Shown here: in pieces, positions 18,540 to 26,449 of the stretch
How the letters are laid out: each line of letters begins with the position of its first letter
How positions within the stretch are numbered: position 1 is the stretch's first letter
From: Microscilla marina ATCC 23134
GTDB lineage: Bacteria; Bacteroidota; Bacteroidia; Cytophagales; Microscillaceae
Assembly: GCF_000169175.1 (NCBI RefSeq)
Contig: NZ_AAWS01000037.1
Coordinates: 1 to 64,000, forward strand
DNA: 64,000 bases
Direction of reading: 5' to 3'
Translations under genes and position numbers: made by a program
The notes under the pieces: generated by a model
What the model was told of the DNA's origin: nothing
What the model saw: only the letters and a program-made list of their open reading frames with translations
Databases searched by the model: none

Positions 18540-19433
18540 TTGGACGCAACAGACAAATTATCTATCAGAGAAGTAAGTTTCCAGGATGATGCCTTTGATA
18601 TACAAGCATTAGGAAATTACAATTTGTACTTGTCGATAGGGCAAGACGGGTTGGAAATATGTGTAATAGATACCCAAACTAATCGCTGCCTTATACTAGA
18701 GCATTATAGCTTCTATGTAAACCTCTCTCATAACCAGTTGACTTCTCACCTAAACTGGATATATGACAATCATTTGTTTTTAAAAGCTTACCGTTGGAAC
18801 GAAATTAAAATAGCTTATCGTGGCAAAGCTTTTACTTTAGTCCCCCAGGCATTGTTTGAAGAAGATGAAGCGGTAAAATACCTAAAGCACTTAACCGATG
18901 TAACCATTGACCAAACAATCTGCTACTCGGAGATCGAAAATTTGAATATAATGAATGTGTTTTTGGTAGAAACCGAGTTGGTTGCTTGGTTTGAAAACAT
19001 TTATGCTTTGTCTGAAAAGATGAGCTTTGTACATCAAACTGCTTCATTGCTCAAAGGCCTGAAGCAACAAAGACAATCAGGTCCTTCTGGGTTGGCACAA
19101 CTTTTTTTGCATGTAGAAAGTGAATATCTTACTTTGAGTATACTCAAAGATGACCAGCTAGAGTTTTGTAATGTATTTGCTTATAAAACAGAACAAGACT
19201 TTTTATACTATGTGCTGTTGGTAATAGATGAGTTAAGGTACTTTCCTGACAAAAGCATTGTTAATTTGACCGGAAATATTATGCCTGACTCTAGTATCTA
19301 CAAGTTGCTCGACCAGTATATTCAAAAAGTAGAAATCACCTTGAATCAATCATCAGTTTCCTGGGTTAAATTCAATGATAAGTTTGACAAGGACGTTTAC
19401 CAGTACTTCGACCTATTTAGCCTTCATTTATAG
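18540..19433 (+). CDS. DUF3822 family protein
   Basis: A 297-residue soluble protein of the Bacteroidota-specific DUF3822 family, whose members look like split actin/ASKHA-fold proteins. Recognisable pieces are LSIGQDGLEICVIDTQTNRC near residue 33, ILEHYSFYVNLS near residue 51 and a C-terminal CNVFAYKTEQDFLYYVLLVIDEL. The start is a TTG: an in-frame stop lies about 24 nt upstream and the next Met is near residue 137. In this phylum DUF3822 usually sits by rsmD, pyrE and coaD; here pyrE and a NUDIX gene are neighbours, which supports the call. The NUDIX gene converges with a 3-bp gap. Function is unknown. Confidence 0.85.
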   Translation: MDATDKLSIREVSFQDDAFDIQALGNYNLYLSIGQDGLEICVIDTQTNRCLILEHYSFYVNLSHNQLTSHLNWIYDNHLFLKAYRWNEIKIAYRGKAFTLVPQALFEEDEAVKYLKHLTDVTIDQTICYSEIENLNIMNVFLVETELVAWFENIYALSEKMSFVHQTASLLKGLKQQRQSGPSGLAQLFLHVESEYLTLSILKDDQLEFCNVFAYKTEQDFLYYVLLVIDELRYFPDKSIVNLTGNIMPDSSIYKLLDQYIQKVEITLNQSSVSWVKFNDKFDKDVYQYFDLFSLHL

Positions 19434-19436
19434 TTC

Positions 19437-20114
19437 TTACTTCATTTGGTTGAAGTATTGCTCAAATACAAACACTATAGAGTTATAGCTGTTATTTAAC
19501 GCTTGTGGCAGCTGCTCATCATCCATCCATTCTACTTTTTCTATATCTTCTATTGTTTGTGGTTTCAAGTGACTGTCATCAATGCATTGCATGGTGTACC
19601 AATCGGTTTTCTTAAGTATTTGTTTGCCTTTTTGTGGGTAATAGTGCCAGGTGGCGCATATAAAGTGCTCAATTTTCACGTTGATGTTACATTCTTCTTC
19701 CACTTCTCGTAAGGCAGTTATTTTACTGGTTTCTCCTTTTTCAGCTTTCCCCTTAGGTAAGTCCCACTTTGCCAGGCGATAAATGAGTAAGTACTGATTA
19801 CTTTGGTTGGTGACTAGCCCCCCTGCCGCCTTTAAGGTGTAAAACAAAGACTTGATGGCCTTTTTACAGGCTTTTTTATCATTGGCTAAAATGACACAAT
19901 GCTTGAGGGGTGGATAGTGTTGGTCTACAAGGCCTTGAATAAACTGTTTGATTGTTTCTAAACCGGGACACTTAAATACTACTTGTGCATTAAGTTTTGC
20001 AGGTAAAGTGGTTTTTTCCTGACTGAAATCAATTACTTGGCTATAAAGTTCAACATTGTCTGCATCGTCGTTTTTATAAATTGAAATATGCTTGTCGTGT
20101 ATAAATATATCCAT
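19437..20114 (-). CDS. NUDIX hydrolase with N-terminal extension
   Basis: A 225-residue protein. The Nudix box occupies residues 122-144 (GKAEKGETSKITALREVEEE and onward), keeping the catalytic REVEEE core, but the usual Gly before the last hydrophobic residue is Asn. Residues 95-120 (AAGGLVTNQSNQYLLIYRLA, then KWDLPKG) are the typical entry. The first 90 residues form a separate small domain rich in basic and acidic residues that I cannot name. NUDIX enzymes cleave nucleoside diphosphates linked to another group; the substrate here is unknown. The gene is convergent with DUF3822 and divergent from pyrE, a conserved Bacteroidota arrangement. Confidence 0.9.
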   Translation of the reverse strand: MDIFIHDKHISIYKNDDADNVELYSQVIDFSQEKTTLPAKLNAQVVFKCPGLETIKQFIQGLVDQHYPPLKHCVILANDKKACKKAIKSLFYTLKAAGGLVTNQSNQYLLIYRLAKWDLPKGKAEKGETSKITALREVEEECNINVKIEHFICATWHYYPQKGKQILKKTDWYTMQCIDDSHLKPQTIEDIEKVEWMDDEQLPQALNNSYNSIVFVFEQYFNQMK

Positions 20115-20212
20115 AATCTTTACTTAACTTTGTGTTATTAATTTGTTAATATTTAATGAGTTAAACTATTAATTCTGTTAATCTTTTGAAACTTTAAAAC
20201 ACACTAAAATAT

Positions 20213-20872
20213 ATGATGTCTAACCAGAAAAATATAGCGGAAACAGTAGCTGCTATGTTACTCGAAGTAGAAGCAGTTCAGGTACGCCCCGATCAACCTT
20301 TTCGCTGGAGTTCAGGTTGGTATTCTCCTATATATTGCGATGGTCGTCTGACATTGTCTTTTCCTAAAGTACGCAAATTTATCAAATCAGAATTTATACA
20401 ATTGATAAAAAAGGAATATCCTACTGTAGAAGCCATTGCTGGTGTGGCTACAGCAGGCATTCCTCAAGGAGCTATGATTGCCGATGAGCTTGAGCTGCCA
20501 TTTTTGTATGTGCGCTCAAAAGCTAAAGGACATGGTAAAGAGAACCTGGTAGAAGGTAAGCTTACCAAAGGTCAAAAAGTAGTAGTCATAGAAGATGTAT
20601 TATCTACCGGAGGTAGCTCTATCAAAGCAGTAGAAGCATTGCGTGAAGCAGGTGTAGAGGTATTGGGGATAGTGGCGATGTTTACCTATGGGTTTGACGT
20701 AATGGAGCAAAATATGGCCGATGCTGATCTCAAGTTTAATACATTGAGCAACTACACTACATTGGTGGTAGAATTTTCTCACCGCCACGATTTGAGCGAA
20801 AAAATTATGGCTTCGTTGCATGAATGGCGGCGAGATCCTGCTAAGTGGCAACCCCGCGAAATAGACGCATAG
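20213..20872 (+). CDS. pyrE: Orotate phosphoribosyltransferase
   Basis: PyrE adds the ribose phosphate of PRPP to orotate, giving OMP in de novo UMP synthesis. The 219-residue protein has the PRPP-binding motif VVVIEDVLSTGGSS at residues 123-136, the substrate segment RWSSGWYSPIYCDGR at 31-45, and the flexible-loop region RSKAKGHGKENLVEG at 101-115. The length is standard. Two ATG codons stand in tandem at the start, and the first is used here. The gene is divergent from the NUDIX gene with about 100 AT-rich bases between them, and converges on the TIGR02757 gene with a 9-bp gap. Confidence 0.96.
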   Translation: MMSNQKNIAETVAAMLLEVEAVQVRPDQPFRWSSGWYSPIYCDGRLTLSFPKVRKFIKSEFIQLIKKEYPTVEAIAGVATAGIPQGAMIADELELPFLYVRSKAKGHGKENLVEGKLTKGQKVVVIEDVLSTGGSSIKAVEALREAGVEVLGIVAMFTYGFDVMEQNMADADLKFNTLSNYTTLVVEFSHRHDLSEKIMASLHEWRRDPAKWQPREIDA

Positions 20873-20881
20873 TTGCTTATA

Positions 20882-21673
20882 CTACATTTTGTGATCAACG
20901 CCTAGACCAAATAGTGCAAAATCGTATTTGACAGGATCTTGGGCGTTGAATTTTCGTAAGTTTTGGGTAAGCTCAAGAGCTGTTTGCCAATTCATCTGTT
21001 TTCTTTCCAATAAATTTAGCTTTCTTGCCACCCGCTCTACGTGTACATCGCAAGGGCATATCAACTGGCTAGGGTTAATTTTGCTCCAAATCCCAAAGTC
21101 AACCCCTTTAGTATCTTTTCTTACCATCCATCTCAAAAACATATTGATGCGTTTGCAAGCCGATTTTCGAGCGGGGGTAGCTATATGCTTACGAGTACGC
21201 TCTGGGTATTCTTTCAGGCTAAAAAACAATTCATGAAAATCTGTGAGGGCTTGTTCTACGTGGGACATCTCTGGAGTAAAATTTTGGGTAAAAGCCTCTT
21301 CCAAAGAGGGATTTTTCTGGTAAAAATGCTTAAAAAAATGAATAAAATAGAGCGTGTCAGTAGCATTGAAAGTACGATGTTTAAATGATAAAAATGCCTT
21401 TAGGTCTGACTCTTCGTGGTTGAGTATAAAGTTATGTGGGTCGTCATCCATCAGTTCTACCAATTCTTTACATTTTTTTATGATAGTGGTTCTATTGCCC
21501 CATGCAAGTACAGCTGCCCAAAACCCCGTAATCTCAATGTCTTGTTTTTTGCTAAATAAATGAGGAATAGAGATAGGATCATTCTCGATAAAGCCGGGTT
21601 GATTGTACTTATCTGCTGCTTCGTCTAAAAACTCTTTAAGAGTTTGTTCATTTGTTATATCTGGAATGTTCAT
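20882..21673 (-). CDS. TIGR02757 family protein (DUF2400)
   Basis: A 263-residue soluble helical protein of the TIGR02757/DUF2400 family, which is common in Bacteroidota and delta-proteobacteria and has no known function. Diagnostic stretches are FWAAVLAWGNRTTIIKKCKE near residue 51, SFKHRTFNATD near residue 94, and the C-terminal RWMVRKDTKGVDFGIW near residue 184 followed by CPCDVHVERVARKLNL near residue 208. The Cys/Asp/His cluster and the helix-rich layout resemble HhH-type DNA glycosylase folds, which is my inference. It has its own terminator-free 3' end abutting pyrE. Confidence 0.92.
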   Translation of the reverse strand: MNIPDITNEQTLKEFLDEAADKYNQPGFIENDPISIPHLFSKKQDIEITGFWAAVLAWGNRTTIIKKCKELVELMDDDPHNFILNHEESDLKAFLSFKHRTFNATDTLYFIHFFKHFYQKNPSLEEAFTQNFTPEMSHVEQALTDFHELFFSLKEYPERTRKHIATPARKSACKRINMFLRWMVRKDTKGVDFGIWSKINPSQLICPCDVHVERVARKLNLLERKQMNWQTALELTQNLRKFNAQDPVKYDFALFGLGVDHKM

Positions 21674-21753
21674 CTTTGTTGTTTTGTTTATGATTAAACA
21701 CAGAGTGAGTGTATGAACAAATGTACAAAGATTATGGTGGTTGCCGTTGAAGA

Positions 21754-21791
21754 TAAAAAAATCCCTGCCTGATATGTGATAAGGTAGGGAT
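21754..21791 (-). terminator. Terminator of the beta-barrel protein gene
   Basis: On the minus strand ATCCCTACCT pairs with AGGCAGGGAT (arms 21782-21791 and 21761-21770, one mismatch) and runs into seven T residues at 21754-21760. Confidence 0.75.
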
Positions 21792-21816
21792 AAGCATTGG
21801 TCAAAAACATAAAGTT

Positions 21817-22596
21817 TTAGAAATGGACTCCCATTCCTATCCTAAGGTTGGTCATTGAAATCTTTGACTGGTATACCTTGCCTGTGTGGTAAGGATGGGT
21901 AATTGTACTTACCCCAGGGGCTAGTCCAGGCATGTCCGTATTGCTGGGAACAACATTGGCTGGTGCATTTAAACTCATATAGCGTACTGTGCCTCCGCTC
22001 AAATAAGTAGACTCTATATTAAGAAATAAGCGATTATTGCCCATTCCCAGCTTAAATATTTGCCCCATATCTATTCTTACCCCAAAACCAAACCCTGCGG
22101 CCATAGCTACATCGCGCAATACTGTGCCCTCTTCTACTGGGTCGGGACACTCTGTAGTGTGTTGTATATTGGGGTTTTCAAGAATGTAGTCGGTATGGTA
22201 TTCTTGCACTCCAATACGAGCACTTATATAGGGTCTGATGATTCCTTTAGATAATAAATCGACTCTCCCTGTAATGAAGGCATCACATACGTAATTGTTG
22301 ATGGTAAGGTCATAGGTACCTTGTATTTGCTCATCTTGTACAACCGTAAAATTGTCTAGTTTGCGGTTACCATAGCCTGATAAGCCCAAGTCTAAACCGA
22401 CGCTAAAAGGTGACTTGGGAATCTTATAGATAAGCTCTAGGTTAAAACCGTGCATCTTCCTGATGGTGCTTGCCATTTCTTCCATAGGTTTTGAGTAAGT
22501 ATAACCCATGTTGAAGCCAAACTGAGCAAAACTTGTTTGATAAATCAAACATAGTATAAACCCACTGACAACGCTTTTAAATACTTTGTTGTTCAT
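21817..22596 (-). CDS. Outer-membrane beta-barrel protein
   Basis: The 259-residue protein has a clear signal peptide (VVSGFILCLIYQTSFAQ, cleaved near residue 25). The remainder alternates hydrophobic strands with polar turns and ends in an aromatic residue (LRIGMGVHF), the usual signature of a small outer-membrane barrel of the OmpA/OprF-like porin family in Bacteroidota. Strands such as PFSVGLDLGLSGYG and RPYISARIGVQEYHTDY are visible. Two Cys residues (at CDAF and TECPDP) may form a periplasmic disulfide. It is transcribed alone with its own terminator. Its ligand is unknown. Confidence 0.82.
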   Translation of the reverse strand: MNNKVFKSVVSGFILCLIYQTSFAQFGFNMGYTYSKPMEEMASTIRKMHGFNLELIYKIPKSPFSVGLDLGLSGYGNRKLDNFTVVQDEQIQGTYDLTINNYVCDAFITGRVDLLSKGIIRPYISARIGVQEYHTDYILENPNIQHTTECPDPVEEGTVLRDVAMAAGFGFGVRIDMGQIFKLGMGNNRLFLNIESTYLSGGTVRYMSLNAPANVVPSNTDMPGLAPGVSTITHPYHTGKVYQSKISMTNLRIGMGVHF

Positions 22597-23040
22597 GTGT
22601 TTTTTGATTTGATAATGTAAACAGTAAATTTAGCAAGGGATAGTATATGTGCCCATATTTAATGTATAAAACATACATCAAGCTTGGTACTTACTATATA
22701 CATACGACAAGTAAAAAATATAAACCCCTTAATAAAAAATAAGATTTTTTTGGCTATTCCTTGCCTACTGTTTGCCAACGTATTCTTAAGATAATAAAAA
22801 AAACTTTTAGTGCGTAGTGTTTGATAGGTGATTGAAGTTTTTTTATACAAAAACAAACAAAATAATAACCATGCTTGCCATTCAATAGTTATTGAATAAG
22901 CAATTGTGTACTTTAGTAGAATAATACTATTATTGATTTTGTGTGATTTTGTGTGATTTTTACTCATAATGTTGTACTGCACACCAAGTAGCAATTACAA
23001 GATTTTCCTTAATATTCAATTTATTTAAAATACTAGAAGA
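22597..23040 (+). other. AT-rich intergenic region upstream of bcp
   Basis: These 444 bases contain an 18-bp palindrome (22880-22897), a direct repeat GTGTGATTTT near 22940-22960, and poly-T/poly-A runs. An ORF-like stretch on the minus strand lacks coding character. No promoter consensus is convincing. Confidence 0.5.
22880..22897. promoter_or_regulatory. 18-bp palindrome upstream of bcp
   Basis: ATTCAATA-GT-TATTGAAT is perfectly symmetric, and the symmetry extends outward as TTGC..GCAA with small bulges. It lies 143 bp before the bcp ATG and may be an operator or a hairpin. Confidence 0.35.
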
Positions 23041-23505
23041 ATGGCTTTAAAAGTAGGAGACAAAGCACCTGATTTTACCTTACCCTCTACCACTGGGGAG
23101 GATTTTAATTTGTACAATAATCGCAAGGGTAAACCTTGTATTATTTACTTTTATCCAAAAGATTTTACCCCTGGTTGTACTGCTGAAGCCTGCGACTTTC
23201 GTGATAATATTGAGTTTTTCAAACAGTTTGACATAGATGTATTAGGGGTTAGCCGTGATGATATAGAGACACACCTAAAGTTTAAGGAAAAACACAATCT
23301 GCCGTTTGAGTTATTGGCTGATACTAAAGGAACAGTGACTAAAGCTTTTAAGGCAACTATGCCATTGGTAGGAGTATCCAAACGTATTACTTACTTGTTG
23401 GACAAAGACCAACAGGTGGTCGCAGCATTTGATAAGCTGTTTGGGGCTAAAGCCCACATTCAGGAAATGATCAAGAAAGTAAAAAGTGACTTGGTAGAAG
23501 AGTAA
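23041..23505 (+). CDS. bcp: Thioredoxin-dependent peroxiredoxin (BCP/PrxQ)
   Basis: The 154-residue enzyme reduces hydrogen peroxide and organic hydroperoxides in the cytoplasm using thioredoxin. The peroxidatic Cys is residue 46 in DFTPGCTAEACDFRD, and the resolving Cys five residues later (C51) defines the atypical two-Cys PrxQ/BCP class. The conserved Arg lies in VLGVSRDD. The length is standard. A clear rho-independent terminator follows at 23535-23571, and a palindrome upstream might control it. Confidence 0.95.
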   Translation: MALKVGDKAPDFTLPSTTGEDFNLYNNRKGKPCIIYFYPKDFTPGCTAEACDFRDNIEFFKQFDIDVLGVSRDDIETHLKFKEKHNLPFELLADTKGTVTKAFKATMPLVGVSKRITYLLDKDQQVVAAFDKLFGAKAHIQEMIKKVKSDLVEE

Positions 23506-23534
23506 ACCTTGGGGTTGGATATAAAAAGTTTTAG

Positions 23535-23571
23535 CTGTGGGTATTGTGTAGGCAAGGTCCACAGTTTTTTT
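23535..23571 (+). terminator. Terminator after bcp
   Basis: CTGTGG (23535-23540) pairs with CCACAG (23559-23564), followed directly by seven T residues. Confidence 0.7.
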
Positions 23572-23582
23572 ATGTTTAAGAT

Positions 23583-23819
23583 TTATTTGCGGCGTTTCTC
23601 TTTTTTTAAGTTTCTAAACATCCATAATGCGATGCCAATAGGAGAACCACCCAAAGCCAACATGTTTATAACCAAATGGGTAGTATGTGGGTGGGGGCGT
23701 GCCAGACGTATACAATACCCTATCACGATCCAAATGCCCAGTACAAGCAGTGTCCAGGCGGTTTTGCGATAAAATCCTATGACTTGTTTCAATCTTAAAA
23801 TATTGCTTTTGCTCCGCAA
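23583..23819 (-). CDS. Small two-helix membrane protein
   Basis: A 78-residue frame starting at a TTG, the only plausible start before an upstream in-frame stop. It encodes two hydrophobic helices (TAWTLLVLGIWIVIGYCIRL at about residues 20-39, and VINMLALGGSPIGIALWMF at about 50-68) and ends in a basic tail KKEKRRK, typical of small inner-membrane proteins in Bacteroidota. The positive-inside pattern supports coding. It is divergent from the beta-propeller gene, with a palindrome between them. No function can be assigned. Confidence 0.5.
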   Translation of the reverse strand: MRSKSNILRLKQVIGFYRKTAWTLLVLGIWIVIGYCIRLARPHPHTTHLVINMLALGGSPIGIALWMFRNLKKEKRRK

Positions 23820-23833
23820 AAAGGTTATTATGA

Positions 23834-23858
23834 ATCAATAATTTATTGATTACATTTG
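23834..23858 (+). promoter_or_regulatory. Palindrome abutting a -7 box
   Basis: ATCAATAA-T-TTATTGAT (23834-23850) is perfectly symmetric and ends where TACATTTG (23851-23858), a match to TAnnTTTG, begins. The gene at 23883 starts 24 nt after the box. The palindrome would occupy the spacer, as expected for a repressor site. Confidence 0.45.
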
Positions 23859-23882
23859 TAGAAACAAAACAAACTTACAAAA

Positions 23883-25352
23883 ATGGCAGATGAAGTTGGA
23901 AGGAGAGGTTGTTCAGGTATGGTCAACCTTGGCATATCCGTGATTGTATTACTTTTATTAGGCTGGTTTTTTACCCAGGATAAGCTTTCTTTCTCAGACC
24001 TTACTAAAAGAATAGGGAGTATTTCAGGTGTTTCTCCCAAAGTGGTATTACGCACTATGCCCTTGGTAGACAGTCCTACGCTTACGATGTCTGATGTATT
24101 GGTAGTCAGTGTGAAAAAAGATATTAAGCACCGTAAAAATGCTGAAAATCAGTATGAAATACATTTAGCTTATCGGTCAGCTGCTAACCAGGTTACCCAA
24201 TGGGAAACCAACCTTAACACCTTATACAAAGATGGACACAATTACCTGAAAACTACCTATGATCGTGAGCATGTATACATTCTTGTGAAAGATTTTGTGT
24301 ATGCCCTTAAGCGCAATAGTGGTGAAAAAGTATGGAGCTTAAGGTTAAGGGACCAACTATCGCCAGAATGCTCTAACTGTATGGCGTTGGTACAACGAAA
24401 ATTGATATTACTTACCGAAGATCGGATTTTATACTCAGTAAATGCCTTGAATGGCAATATATTACGAAAAAATCGCCTTGAAACCCCTAAAGCAAAAGGA
24501 GTAGGTTTTTATGTAGTGAAAGATAAAGTTGTACTAAGTGATCAGGCAGAAGATAAGATGGATGTTTCGGCAAGTGTTGTAGTAATTAATCCAATTACTT
24601 TGATGCCTATGCGTTTATTTACTCCTACGCCCCATCGCGAGATAGACAGCGGTAAAGTATACAGGGTAAACATGCCCATGGTGTTTGATAACATAGGCAC
24701 GCATGTATACTTGATGCCTGAGGGTACCCATATACAATGTTGGGACATAGATAGTGGTACTAAGAAGTGGGATAAAGTTTTACCTTCCAGAGTATTACTT
24801 CCTTATGATATAAAAAATCTAAGGCATATTAAACATCAAACAGCCCTGTATTTAAGTGCATTGAGTGGTTCACGGAGTGTATTGCTGAAGGTAGACATGT
24901 TATCAGGAAAAATAAGAGAGTTGGCTAAGGAAATAGACTACAGTCTGACACCAATGGTTGGGCGTAAAAACCTGGTAATTGCCTTTACTCGAAAAACCAG
25001 AGGAAACAATAAAAATGAGCTTTGGGGTATAAACCATCACACAGGAATGGTGGCTTGGCGTTATCCTTTGCGTAGCACCAACTTATACAATAAAAAAACG
25101 AAAGATGGCGAAGTGTATCATATCTTACACAAGGGCAATTTATTAATCATACAATACCTCAAAGAAACAGGGCAGATGCTTATTGAAAAAATGAATCCCA
25201 TGAATGGAAATTTGATTAAAAAAACAGTAAAAGATGTGATAGGTAATCAATGGAATAATATAACGGTAACTAAACATAAGGCATATTTTAGCATGGGTGA
25301 TGTGTACGAATTAGACTTAAAAACTGCCGAAATTACCAGATTTGATTATTAA
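23883..25352 (+). CDS. Membrane-anchored PQQ-like beta-propeller protein
   Basis: The 489-residue protein has a signal-anchor helix at about residues 17-34 (LGISVIVLLLLGWFF). The exported part has repeated blades of the PQQ/WD-like type, for example YILVKDFVYALKRNSGEKVW near residue 137, IQCWDIDSGTKKWDKVLP near residue 284 and ELWGINHHTGMVAWRYPL near residue 379. The pattern [YF]-x-L-[DN]-x-x-[ST]-G-x-x-x-W is the blade core. PQQ-ligand residues cannot be established, so a structural or BamB-like role is as likely as an enzyme. A strong bidirectional hairpin ends the gene. Confidence 0.82.
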   Translation: MADEVGRRGCSGMVNLGISVIVLLLLGWFFTQDKLSFSDLTKRIGSISGVSPKVVLRTMPLVDSPTLTMSDVLVVSVKKDIKHRKNAENQYEIHLAYRSAANQVTQWETNLNTLYKDGHNYLKTTYDREHVYILVKDFVYALKRNSGEKVWSLRLRDQLSPECSNCMALVQRKLILLTEDRILYSVNALNGNILRKNRLETPKAKGVGFYVVKDKVVLSDQAEDKMDVSASVVVINPITLMPMRLFTPTPHREIDSGKVYRVNMPMVFDNIGTHVYLMPEGTHIQCWDIDSGTKKWDKVLPSRVLLPYDIKNLRHIKHQTALYLSALSGSRSVLLKVDMLSGKIRELAKEIDYSLTPMVGRKNLVIAFTRKTRGNNKNELWGINHHTGMVAWRYPLRSTNLYNKKTKDGEVYHILHKGNLLIIQYLKETGQMLIEKMNPMNGNLIKKTVKDVIGNQWNNITVTKHKAYFSMGDVYELDLKTAEITRFDY

Positions 25353-25358
25353 ATGGTA

Positions 25359-25402
25359 TTGAAATCACCTACACCATTTTGAAGTGGTGTGGGCGATTTC
25401 AA
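25359..25402. terminator. Bidirectional hairpin between convergent genes
   Basis: TTGAAATC..CTACACCA pairs with TGGTGTGGG.GATTTCAA with an 8-nt loop, and T/A-rich flanks lie on both sides. It can end transcription from both the propeller gene and the LRR lipoprotein gene. Confidence 0.65.
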
Positions 25403-25416
25403 AATGGTGTGGCTTG

Positions 25417-26376
25417 TTAATACATATAATACAAAGGGGTACTTGATGTATTAATGCTTACTGTAAAATTAGGAAACTTGGCGCTCCATTGTTCCGCTTG
25501 TTCCTGGGCGTTTTTCCAGTCCGATTCTTTCCACACAACTTTATTCAGTGCTGGATATTCTTTCATTACATCAGGTAGGGCTTTTAAACCTGCGAAAGGG
25601 ATAAACAGTTTGGTAAGGGCAGGCAGTTGCTTTAGTTTTTTGAAAATATCTTCATAGTTATAAGGAGTGTCCTTTTTGCTGCTAATACTCAAATACTCAA
25701 GGTTGCTAAGTGTATAAAACTCATCAGGTAAAGTTTTAAAGTTGTTGTTTTTAATTCTTAAATGTTTCAGGTTTTTTAATTCCCCAATGGTCGCAGGCAT
25801 TGTTTCAAATGGTATATAAGACAAACTCAAATTCTCCAGTTGAGGGCAGTTTTTTAGTACATTCAGTACTTGTTGAATATCCAGTTTTCGACAAGAAGTC
25901 AACGAGATTGTTTTCAGGTTTTTGAGTTCTCCTATTCCTTCTGGCAGTTTCTCTATTTTAGCGCCATCTAACACTATACAGGTAAGGTTTTTGAAATTCT
26001 TGATTTCATTGGGTAACTCAGAGCTGCTCAAACTCTGCAGTACTAGTACCTGTAGGTTTTTGGCTTCGAACAATGCCTTGGGAAACTCCTTAGCATAATT
26101 TTTAGAACGGTAACGGATAATCTTGCTTTTGTCGGTTTCTGCTGTCACTTCTTCTTCTGAACCATATTCTTTGGCTTTACCCACCAAATCTTTGCTCAAT
26201 GGTGCATCAGCAGTGTTAGTTGATGTTGTTTCGTCGGTTTTATTGTCAGTATTAGCACTGTCAGTATTAACACTGGCACTTGTATCCGCTGAATTTTCGG
26301 TGTTTTCACCTTTTTTGTTTCCCCCACAGGCAGCCAAAAAGCCCACCATTGCGAATGCTATCAATAGTTTTTTCAT
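25417..26376 (-). CDS. Leucine-rich-repeat lipoprotein
   Basis: The 319-residue precursor begins MKKLLIAFAMVGFLAACGGN; the lipobox LAAC puts the lipidated Cys at residue 17. A linker of about 40 Asn/Thr/Ser/Asp residues follows, then leucine-rich repeats from about residue 95 to 290, with units such as LPEGIGELKNLKTISLTSC and MPATIGELKNLKHLRIKNNN. The repeats are slightly irregular compared with the cytoplasmic LRR protein at 4591-5610. It is probably on the periplasmic or cell-surface face of the envelope as a binding protein. It lies 73 bp downstream of the 1047-residue protein gene on the same strand, so co-transcription is possible. Confidence 0.88.
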   Translation of the reverse strand: MKKLLIAFAMVGFLAACGGNKKGENTENSADTSASVNTDSANTDNKTDETTSTNTADAPLSKDLVGKAKEYGSEEEVTAETDKSKIIRYRSKNYAKEFPKALFEAKNLQVLVLQSLSSSELPNEIKNFKNLTCIVLDGAKIEKLPEGIGELKNLKTISLTSCRKLDIQQVLNVLKNCPQLENLSLSYIPFETMPATIGELKNLKHLRIKNNNFKTLPDEFYTLSNLEYLSISSKKDTPYNYEDIFKKLKQLPALTKLFIPFAGLKALPDVMKEYPALNKVVWKESDWKNAQEQAEQWSAKFPNFTVSINTSSTPLYYMY

Positions 26377-26449
26377 AAAATGTAATGTTTAAATGAAAGA
26401 TTAAGTAATTACAATCTTACCAAAGATACTATTTAAAATTTACCCTCAT

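Noticed and set aside
22659-22994. 111-codon minus-strand frame upstream of bcp
   Set aside because: The translation is a low-complexity Ile/Lys/Phe/Tyr-rich product of AT-rich DNA, overlaps palindromes and direct repeats, and has no recognisable domain.
23614-23838. 74-codon frame starting with ATG overlapping the small membrane protein
   Set aside because: Its composition is not protein-like, whereas the other frame encodes two clear membrane helices with a basic tail.
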